Shown here one piece after another: positions 10,880 to 19,181 of a DNA stretch of 64,000 nt. The stretch spans positions 9,677,584 through 9,741,583 of the forward strand of contig NC_053490.1 of the NCBI RefSeq assembly GCF_905171775.1. The letters run 5' to 3'. This DNA is from Rana temporaria. Its lineage: Eukaryota; Chordata; Amphibia; Anura; Ranidae. The notes below the pieces were generated by a model. That model saw only the letters and a program-made list of their open reading frames with translations, was not told where the DNA came from and made no database searches. How positions within the stretch are numbered: the first letter of the stretch is position 1; the number at the start of each line of letters is the position of its first letter. The translations under genes were made by a program, and so were the position numbers.

Positions 10880-10983
10880 CATGGATTAATGAGTTTGGGG
10901 TGGAGGAACTTGACTGGCCTGCACAGAGTCCTGACCTCAACCCAAATAGAACACCTCTGGGATGAATTAGAGCGGAGACTGCC
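10880..10983 (+). pseudogene. Tc1 transposase C-terminal fragment
   Basis: Plus-strand translation gives WINEFGVEELDWPAQSPDLN. A frameshift then moves the conserved continuation (EHLWDELERRL) to another frame. This is the segment with the last catalytic acidic residue of the Tc1 DDE domain. It is broken by the frameshift and cut off at the family B MITE that starts at about 10981. Confidence 0.8.
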
Positions 10984-12094
10984 TGATTCACCAAGCACTT
11001 GCGATGAAAACTACGCCCGCGGCTTTGGCGCAAGGCGGGCCAATTCAAATGGGCGTGTGCCATTTAAATTAGGCGCGCTCCCGCGCGGGACCTACCGCGC
11101 ATGCTCCGTTTCCTAACTCCCGCCGCGCTTTGCGCGCCGTGACTTAATTTTTTTGAACGGCGACGCGCGTAGAGTACTTCCGTATTCACGGACGGCTTAC
11201 GCAAACGACGTTAAATTTTGAATTTCGACGCGGGAACGACGGCCATACTTTAGACAGCAATACACTTGCTGACTAAAGTTAGGGCACCAAAAAAAACGAC
11301 GAACTTTGCGACGGGAAACTTGACTACGGACGACGTAGCGAATGGGAAAAACCGTCGTGGATCCGCCGTAACTCCTAATTTGCATACCCGACGCTGGTTT
11401 ACGACGCGAACTCCTCCCAGCGGCAGGCCACGGTACTGCATCCTAAGATCCGACAGTGTAAAACAATTACACCTGTCGGATCTTATGGCTATCTATGCGT
11501 AACTGGTTCTGTGAATCAGTCGCATAGATAGAAACAGGGATACGACGGAGTATCAGGAGAAACGCCGTCGTATCTCATTTGTGAATCTGGCCAGGGCTGG
11601 ACTGGGACAAAAATTTGGCCCTGGACTTCATCCAGACTGGCCCACTTTGACAGGTCTCTCCCACGGCGGCCGGACAACTCCCGCACCCCCCCCCCCCGGC
11701 CACTAGCCGTTTTACTTTATTAGAGTAGAACGGCTGGTACTGGTACTTTTATAGGCAGTACCAGTGGGGAAGCTAGACATTATTTCACCCGGGACAAAGA
11801 ATAAGTTAGGTGCCCCCCCTTATGGGACAGGATTAGGCAGAAGTGAGAAACTCCCAGGCCATAGCTGTTGAGTCAGCTGTCTGTCCCCTCCCCCATGCTC
11901 CTCTGTCGTCCCCCCTGCTCCTCTGGTCCTCCCCCTGCTTCTCTTTTCCCCCCCAGGTGAGCGCTGCGGGAAGGGAGAGACAGAGGAGCGGAGGGGGGCA
12001 GCGGTCTGTTGTCACTGAAGCCGGCCCACTGAGCCATCAGCCCACCGGGAAACTCCCTGTAGTCCCAATGGCCAGTCCATCCCTGAATCTGGCC
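10981..12094. mobile_element. Family B MITE, interrupted near its right end
   Basis: The left end GCCTGATTCACC joins the Tc1 fragment without a clear target duplication. The core (GCGGGAACGACGGCCATACTT near 11231) and arm GATACGACGGAGTATC near 11541 are typical. The right terminus GTGAATCTGGC is split by the hAT element at 11592-12085 and completed after it. Confidence 0.7.
11592..12085. mobile_element. hAT-like element with perfect 8-bp TSD AATCTGGC
   Basis: Starts CAGGGCTGGACTGGGAC and ends GGCCAGTCCATCCCTG. AATCTGGC occurs immediately outside both ends (11584-11591 and 12086-12093) and is itself the terminus of the family B MITE. The left end resembles the reverse complement of the right ends at 2390 and 10877, so these three are one family. 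Unlike its relatives this copy has no minisatellite. Confidence 0.9.
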
Positions 12095-12472
12095 CATAAT
12101 GATTAGTCCTCCTGCTGATCGCTGTAATCCTCGTCTGTCTGGGGGGGAGAGAGAGAGAGCCGTCCTGTAGCTGTCAGAGTCCCTGGTGATGTGGATTGGC
12201 GAGGAGGTGAAGATGAGGTGGCCCGGGTTCTGGAACCCAGTTGGAACCGCCGATGTAAAGATGGTGGGCGGTGATGTGTTTCGGACGTCTGACGAAGAAG
12301 CCGCGCATGCTCCGAAATGCGTTACCACCCACCACCTTCACCTGAAGTTACAGCGTCACTCCTCCAGAACCTTTCCTTGACTCGAAGCTCTGACATCCTT
12401 ACCCTACCCTGTCCACTTGTAAAAATGCTTACCAATCTCGTGAAATGTCCTAGGTCTTTACATTATAAATCA
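12095..12472. other. Unclassified sequence, partial dispersed repeat
   Basis: Contains TTTCGGACGTCTGACG and CCGAAATGCGTTACC near 12280-12330, similar in style to the dispersed GAAACGCGT-type repeats at 43.33 kb and 50.09 kb. No gene recognised. Confidence 0.4.
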
Positions 12473-12476
12473 TTAA

Positions 12477-13760
12477 CCCCTTCAATGCCGGGCTTTTATA
12501 CACACCTCATTACCGGGCCTATTCTGGCACTTCTCTCCTACATGTACAAATCATTATTCTTTTGCTAGAAAATTACGCAGAACCCCCAAATATTATATAT
12601 GTTTTTTTAGCAGACACCCTAGGGAATAAAACGACGGTCATTGCAACGTTTTATCTTGCACGGTATTCGCGCAATAATTTTTCAAACGCCCTTTTTTTGG
12701 AAAAAAATTGTTTCATGAATTAAAAAAATAACAAAACAGTAAAGTAAGCCCAATTTTTTTGTATAATGTGAAAGATTACGTTACACCGAGTAAATAGATA
12801 CCTAACATGTCACGCTTTAAAATTGCGCATACTCATGGAATGGCGCCAAACTTCGGTACTTAAAAATCTCCATAGGCAACGCTTTAATTTTTTTTTACAG
12901 GTTACCAGTTTAGATTTACAGAGGAGATCTAGTTCTAAATTTGTTGCTGGCACTCTAACGCACGCGGCGATACCTCACATATGTGGTTTAAACGGCGTTC
13001 ACATATGTCGGCGGGACTTACGTGTGCGTTCGCTACTGCGAGCGAGCTACCGGGGACAGGGGCGTTTTAATTTAATTTTAATTCTTTTATTTATTTTTTT
13101 CTTATTTTTTTCTTTTTTTACACTTTTCTAATTTTTTTTTTTTTTTTTACTTTTATTCCTATTACAAGGAATGTAAACATCCCTTGTAATAGGAATGTGT
13201 GTGACAGGTACTCTTTATGGAGAGATGCGGGGTCAATAAGACCCCACATCTCTCCTCCAGGCTGGAAACCATGAGATCGGTGAAAAAAAATTCACTGATC
13301 TCATGAATACTGTTGCTTACTAGCCGCAATCGCGGCTTTGTTTACTTACGGGGACCCGGGCGTGACGTCATCACATCGCGCCCGGGTCCTCCGACGGTCA
13401 TAGAGATGACTGGTGACCATCTGGTCACCAGTCATCTCTATGCTTCCTGCGAGCGCCGGACGATTCTCTCTCCGGGCCCCCGATGGCACGGGAGAGCCCG
13501 GAGAAGCACCGGATGGCGGCGGGAGGGGGGGTGTCCCCTCTCGCCGCCTGTAAGAACGATCAAGCGGCGGAACCGCCGATATGATCATTCTTATGCTGCG
13601 CAGAATCGCCGGCAGAACAAAAGGATATCTGGATGATGCCTCTAGCTGCAGGCATCATTCAGATATCCACCCGCAAAGCCCAGGACGTCATTTGACGTCC
13701 ACCCAGGATGGGAGATCCCATCTGTGGACGTCAAATGACAATAGGCGGGTATTGAAGTGG
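12477..13760. mobile_element. TTAA-family element
   Basis: TTAA at 12473-12476 and 13761-13764. Left end CCCCTTCAATGCCGGG and right end GGGTATTGAAGTGG. The interior block AGTAAATAGATACCTAACAT recurs at 57.55 kb. There are several local palindromes, for example GATGACTGGTGACCATC near 13405. No transposase ORF. Confidence 0.8.
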
Positions 13761-13832
13761 TTAAAGCTACTCAGACTCTTGGACTCTCCCACCATTTTGG
13801 TCTGGTGCTCCTTTGTGTTTTTATGCTTTGAG

Positions 13833-14159
13833 CAGAGGCAGCCCGTCCATTAGGGGAATCCGGGCACTGCCCCTCTCTCCTCGCCAACCCCTATATGGTA
13901 ATGGATAGATTCATGTACAGCATGAATCTATCTAGGCCGCCCCCTATTTATGCGTCCGACCCCTTTCCCGTCACCAGGTCTATGATTTACAGCAGTCGGG
14001 TCTTTTTTTAAGCACCTGATTAGAACTCTAATAGGCTTCAAAATAGGGTGGGCTCGGAACGCTGAGGATGCGGTTTGAGTCGCCGCAGGAGGGGGGGGGG
14101 GGGGGGGGTGGTTTAGTTGTCTTCCACCCCCTTAACAAAAAAAACACCAGCCGCCACTG
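13833..14159. mobile_element. hAT-like short element, 8-bp TSD GCTTTGAG
   Basis: Ends CAGAGGCAGCC and the complement of CAGTGGCGGCTGG; GCTTTGAG lies at 13825-13832 and 14160-14167. The CAGNGGCGG terminus and 8-bp duplication fit hAT. A G run of about 20 bases lies near 14090. Confidence 0.85.
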
Positions 14160-14236
14160 GCTTTGAGCAATAAAAACTTGACAGGCGTTCTAACAAAAAA
14201 AGAAACAAAAAAATAGGCTATTTCACAAGTAATATA

Positions 14237-14740
14237 TACCGTATTTATCGGCGTATACTGTGCACTTTTTTGCCCTGAAAATCAGGGCAAAATCGCGGGT
14301 GCGCGATATACGCCGATACCCGCTTTCCCGCGGCGAGTTTGAATACTGCGCCGGCATATACCGAGCGCAGTACACTCGGGTATAGTCGGACAGTCTCGGC
14401 TCCTCTCGCGCTCACGTCCTGGACGTACAGGACGTGAGCGCGAGAGGAGCCGAACCTGCCCGACTATAGACGAGTGTTCTGCGCCGACATATACCGAGTG
14501 CAGTACATTTGTGTATAGTCGGGCAGGCTCGGCTCCTCTCGCGCTCACGTCCTGGACGTACAGGACGTGAGCGCGAGAATAGCCGAGCCTGCCCGACTGT
14601 ACACAAGTGTACTGCGCTCGGTATATGCTGGCGCAGTATTCAAACTCGGCGCGGGAGAGCGGGAAACGAGCGGGAAGGACGCCGCAGAAGGACGCCGGAC
14701 CCGACGAAGAGCCCCATTCTATTGCTCCCCCCCCCAAAAA
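14237..14740. mobile_element. ATACGCCGATA-type element, truncated, with strong hairpins
   Basis: The left end TACCGTATTTATCGGCGTAT matches the complete relative at 18470-19119; the right end is lost. The middle is two successive long palindromes, centred near 14424 and 14559, each with a core of CGCGCTCACGTCCTGGACG and its complement. Confidence 0.7.
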
Positions 14741-15238
14741 AAAAATTGCCCCCATCAAAAACTGCCACATGCTCTCATTGACTTCAATGTTAAAAAAAAG
14801 TAGAAAAAGTAGAAAAAAAGTTGAAGAAGTCCCATCATTGGCTGAAAGCTGAACATTTTAAAATGTTGAATGGTTTTAATAGCTGAAAGTATGCAGAAGT
14901 TATGCAGAGCCAGAAAATGTACGGAATAACATTTTAGTCAAAATGAAAGATAAATAAAAAAAACGAATAACAATTGTGGGACTGCTGAAGCATTCCTACC
15001 AAATATAAAACAGTTTTGTATTTTTTTTTCTTTTTTTTTTAAAATCAGTATTGAACAAAAAATAAAAACCGCAGACGTGATCAAATTTCGCCAAAAGAAA
15101 GTTCTATTTGTGGAAAAAAATGATAAAAATGTCATTTGGGTACAGCGTTGTATGACCGCGCAATTGTCATTCAAAGAGTGAGAAAGCTGAAAATTGGTCT
15201 GAACAGGAGGGGGGTTTAAGTGCCCGGTAAGCAAGTGG
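14741..15238. mobile_element. Right part of a TTAA-family element
   Basis: From about 15060 it follows the family consensus (GATCAAATTTCGCC, GACCGCGCAATTGTCATTC) to the end GTAAGCAAGTGG, with TTAA at 15239-15242. The left half is absent or unrecognisable. Confidence 0.65.
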
Positions 15239-15339
15239 TTAAGAAAAATCGTCTTCTATTTTTGAGTCATCAAGAGATTTCAAACAACAACAACTCATGA
15301 TAACTCAGCAAAAAAAAATAACAGACAATTTATTTTTAA

Positions 15340-16537
15340 CCACTTAACGACAGCCCACTGTATATATACGTCCTATTTTTAAAGCTGAATATCTCGGTAA
15401 CGGCAGCAGCTGCTGCCAGAACCGGGATATCCACCTTTACAGTGGGCTGCCGTGTAAACGATAACGGCGGTCTCCGCGGCGGATTCGCCGCGAGATCGCC
15501 ATTATCGGTGGCGGGAGAGGGGCCCCTCCCGCCGCTTTTCCGCGCCCTCCGCCGCTTACCGGAGCCGTCGGTAGCGGCGGAGGAGATCGGATGTTGCCGC
15601 CTGGAGAGTGAGGACTGTAGTGAGGGCAAGATGGCCCCCACCCGTCCTCATAGCTCTGCTGGGCGGAAGTGACGTCAAAACGTCAGTCCCGCCCAGCGTC
15701 TTAAAGAGAAAATTTTTTTGTTGTCATTTTTTTAAATAACAAATTTTCCTTTTTTTTTTTTTTCTTGCATTGAAGCCTAAATATGAGATCTGAGGTCTTT
15801 TTGACCCCAGATCTCATATTTAAGAGGACCTGTCATGCTTTTTTCTATTACAAGGGATGTTTACATTCCTTGTAATAGAAATAAAAGTGATCATTTTTTT
15901 TTTTTTTTTTTTTCAGTGTAAAAAATAATACAATTAATAAAAATAAATAAGAAAACAAAAAAAATTTTTTTTTAAAGCGCCCCGTCCCGACAAGCTCGCA
16001 CGCAGAAGCGAACGCATACGCGAGTAGCGCCGCCAAATGAAAACGGTATTCAAACCACACAAGTGAGGTATCACCGCGATCGTTAGAGCGAGAGCAATAA
16101 TTATAGCCCTAGAGCTACTCTGTAGCTCAAAAAATGCAACCTATAGAATTTTTTAAACGTCGCCTATCAAGATTTTTAAGGGTAAAAGTTTGATGCCATG
16201 CCACGAGCGGGCACAATTTTAAAGCGTGACATGTTGGGTATCATTTTACTCGGCGTAACATTATCTTTCACAATATATAAAAAATTTGGGCCAAATTTAT
16301 TGTTGTCTTATTTTTTTATTCAAAAAGGTTAATTTTTTCCAAAAAAAGTGCGCTTGTAAGACCGCTGCGAAAATACAGTGTGACAAAAAGTATTGCGATG
16401 ACCGCCATTTTATTCTCTAGGGTGTTAGAAAAAAATATATATATAATTTTTGGGGGTTTTAAGTAATTTTCTAGCAAAAAAAACAGTTTTAGTCTTGTAA
16501 ATCCCGAATCTGAAAAACAGGCTCGGGGCTTAAGTGG
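15340..16537 (+). mobile_element. TTAA-family element, first of an inverted pair
   Basis: TTAA at 15336-15339 and 16538-16541; ends CCACTTAACGACAGCCC and CTCGGGGCTTAAGTGG. Its internal order (GGCAGCAGCTGCTGCC near 15402, GATCTGAGGTCTTTTTGACC near 15787, CTCGGGG end) is the mirror image of the element at 16846-18008. Confidence 0.85.
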
Positions 16538-16541
16538 TTAA

Positions 16542-16841
16542 AGGAAAAAGCCTGACAGGTTCTAATAATCCCTCTCCACTTCATCCAACACTAAAAATAA
16601 ACAGGATTTCCTTTATTTATAATGTAACAAATAGGGGGGGGGAGAGAACTATTGGTTTGGCAGTTAAAGGGTTAAAAATAAAATATTTATGATTTCGTAG
16701 TGAAAGGGTTAAAAATAGAGAAATAATTGGGGTGTAATAACAAGAAACGAAAAGAAATGAAAAGATGTTATCATAAGAATAGAGATCTTTATTTCAGCCA
16801 TGGGACTGAAAGGGTTAAATCTCATTCACAATAACATCTTC
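16542..16841. other. Spacer between inverted TTAA elements
   Basis: AT-rich, with AAGGGTTAAA repeated at 16666, 16705 and 16809. No gene or element recognised. Confidence 0.5.
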
Positions 16842-16845
16842 TTAA

Positions 16846-18008
16846 CCACTTTAGCCCCGGGCCTGTTTTTCAGAGTCGGTGTTTACGAGACAAAACCATT
16901 TTTTTTTTGCTAGAAAATTACTTAAAACCCCCAAACATTATATATTTTTTTTTTCTAACACCCTAGAGAATAAAATGGCAGTCATTGCAATACTTTTTGT
17001 CACACCGTATTTGCGCAGCGGTCTTACAAGCGCACTTTTTTTGGAAAAAATTCACTTTTTTAAATTAAAAAATAAGACAACAATAAATTTGGCCCAATTT
17101 TTTTATATATTGTGAAAGATAATGTTACGCCGAGTAAAATGATACCCAACATGTCACGCTTAAAAATTGCGCCCGCTCGTGGCATGGCGTCAAACTTTTA
17201 CCCTTAAAAATCTTGATAGGCGACGTTTAAAAAATTCTACAGGTTGCATTTTTTGAGTTACAGAGTAGGCCTAACGATCGCGGCGATACCTCACTTGTGT
17301 GGTTTAAATACCGTTTTCATATGAGGGCGCTACTCGCGTATACGTTCGCTTCTACGCGCGAGCTCGACGGGGCGCTTTAAAAATTTTTTTTTTGGTTTTC
17401 GCATTTATTTTTATTTATTTTACAATTTTTAACACTGAAAAAAAAAAAAATTATCACTTTTATTCCTATTACAAGGAATGTAAACATCCCTTGTAATAGA
17501 AAAAAGAATGACAGGTCCTCTTAAATATGAGATCTGGGGTCAAAAAGACCTCAGATCTCATATTTAGGCTTAAATGCAAAAAAAAAAGAAAAAATTTGGA
17601 AATGTAATTTTTTCAAATGACAAAAAAAAAAAATGTTTCTTTAAGAGGCTGGGCGGGACTGACGTTTTGACGTCACTTCCGCCCAGCAGAGCTATGGGGA
17701 CGGGCGAAGGAGATTTTTCCTTCAGTCTCGTCCCCGCTCAGCTAGCGAACGGTCGCGATCCCCTCCGCCGCTACCGACGGCTACGGTAAGCGGCGGAGGG
17801 CGCGGGAGAGCGGCGGGAGGGGGGGGCCCTCTCCCGCCACCGATAACGGCGATCTCGTGGCGAATCCGCCGCGGAGACCGCCATTATCGTTTACACGGCC
17901 GCCCACAGAAGAGATGAATATCTCGATTGTGGCAGCAGCTGCTGCCGTTACCGAGATATTCATCTTTAAAGTGAGGACGTATAACGACGGTGGGCGGTCG
18001 GCAAGTAG
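16846..18008 (-). mobile_element. TTAA-family element, second of an inverted pair
   Basis: TTAA at 16842-16845 and 18009-18012; begins CCACTTTAGCCCCGGGCC and ends GTCGGCAAGTAG. It is colinear with the reverse complement of 15340-16537 over nearly the full length. Confidence 0.85.
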
Positions 18009-18165
18009 TTAAAGGAGCCGTACCCCTATTAGATCCGTATACTGATCCTACAAGCTGAATTCACAAAGTTCAAAAATAAGGACGTGGCTCCTTTAAGAAA
18101 AATTGGCAGTTATTTTTTTTGCCGAGTCATCATGAGATAAAAAAAAAAAAAAAAGAAGGTCATTG

Positions 18166-18290
18166 TGATGTCATAGCAAAAAGCTCTTTGTGATGTCATA
18201 GCAAAAAGCTCTTTGTGATGTCATAGCAAAAAGCTCTTTGTGATGTCATAGCAAAAAGCTCTTTGTGATGTCACAGCCTGAGCCTGAACC
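18166..18290. repeat. Five 25-bp repeats, each with TGATGTCA
   Basis: TGATGTCA starts at 18166, 18191, 18216, 18241 and 18266, spaced exactly 25 bp; the rest of the unit is TAGCAAAAAGCTCTTTG. The motif is one base from the CRE/ATF palindrome TGACGTCA. The array ends 26 bp before a TATA box, so a role as upstream activating array is plausible, but no factor binding can be shown from sequence. Confidence 0.85.
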
Positions 18291-18335
18291 AGAGCCGATA
18301 TAAGGCGGTGCGGAGGGAAGACAGCAGTCGCTGAG
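18291..18335 (+). promoter_or_regulatory. Candidate core promoter of the SGNH/repeat gene
   Basis: TATAAG at 18299-18304 lies just after the 25-bp array. Transcription would be expected to start about 25-30 bp downstream, near 18325-18332 (within CAGTCGCTGAGTG). The first coding exon lies 850 bp further on in the same direction. It could instead belong to an older element; only transcript 5' ends would decide. Confidence 0.5.
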
Positions 18336-18469
18336 TGTTCACTGACCAGTGAAAACGTGTTTCTAATCTCTCCTGAGATTTTTCTTGCGATTTGATTGGA
18401 TTTCATTGCGATTTCTATTCTTGTACATTTAAAAAGAGTGTTTCTTTATTTCTTAATAATGAGACAATT

Positions 18470-19119
18470 TACCGTATTTATCGGCGTATACCGCGCACTA
18501 TTTTGCCCTGAAAATCAGGGCAAAATCGTGGGTGCGCGATATACGCCGATACCCGCTTTCCCGCCATGAGTTTGAATACTGCGCCCGCATATAGCAAGCG
18601 CAGTACACTCGTGAATCTTCGGCCAGTCTCGGCGCCTCTCGTACTGACGTCCTGACGTCCTGAGCGTACAGGACGTCAGTGCGAGAGGCGCCCGAGCCTG
18701 CCCGAAGATTCACGAGTGTACTGCGCTCGCTATATGCGGGCGCAGTATTCAAAGTCGTGGCGGGAAACGAGCGGGAGGACGCCGCCGAAGGACGCCGGAC
18801 CCGCCGAAGATGGACGCCGGACCCGCCGAAGATGGACACCGGACCCGCCGAAGATGGACACCGGACCCGCCGAAGATGGACGCCCGACCCGCCGAAGATG
18901 GACGCCCGACCCGCCGAAGATGGACGCCCGACCCGCCGAAGAGGACACCCGAAGCCGCAGAAGGACGCCGGACCCGACGAGGCCGCAGATGGACGCCGCG
19001 CAAGACATCAAAACTGTAAGTACAAAAAAACAAAAAATCTTTTTTTCCCACAGGATTGGGGGCCACTTTGGGGGTGCGCGGTATACGCCAGAGCGCGTTA
19101 TACCGCGATAAATACGGTA
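18470..19119. mobile_element. ATACGCCGATA-type element, complete, in gene leader
   Basis: Ends TACCGTATTTATCGGCG and CGCGATAAATACGGTA form a near-perfect inverted repeat. Extending them by ATT/AAT leaves a TA target duplication possible but not provable. It holds a hairpin around 18620-18720 and a 22-bp minisatellite at 18768-18962. It sits between the candidate promoter and the first coding exon. A GTAAGTA donor-like site occurs at 19015. Confidence 0.75.
18768..18962. repeat. 22-bp minisatellite inside the element
   Basis: About eight units of GACGCCGGACCCGCCGAAG plus ATG, with GACACC and GCCCGACC variants. The unit is not a multiple of three, so successive units rotate through frames. The ORFs here are not taken as coding. 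Confidence 0.85.
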
Positions 19120-19181
19120 AATGTAAAAAGCTTTTTTCTCTGAAAAACACCAAAGAGAAAGCCAGCAAAGGAAGGGCAGCT

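Larger units (their letters stand above)
9636..10985. mobile_element. Rearranged Tc1-like element split by a hAT-like insertion
   Basis: Left part 9636-9827 carries the central transposase region in minus orientation. It joins directly, at about 9785, to sequence read in plus orientation (CAGTGCACAAAGC...) that resumes after the insert at 10878 and ends near 10985. In a normal Tc1 gene both parts lie on one strand, so the element has an internal inversion or deletion. The same joint is present at 38.76 kb. The insert 9828-10877 is a separate element. Confidence 0.75.

Noticed and set aside
18679..19143. 154-codon Arg/Pro-rich frame
   Set aside because: Comes from a 22-bp minisatellite inside a foldback element.
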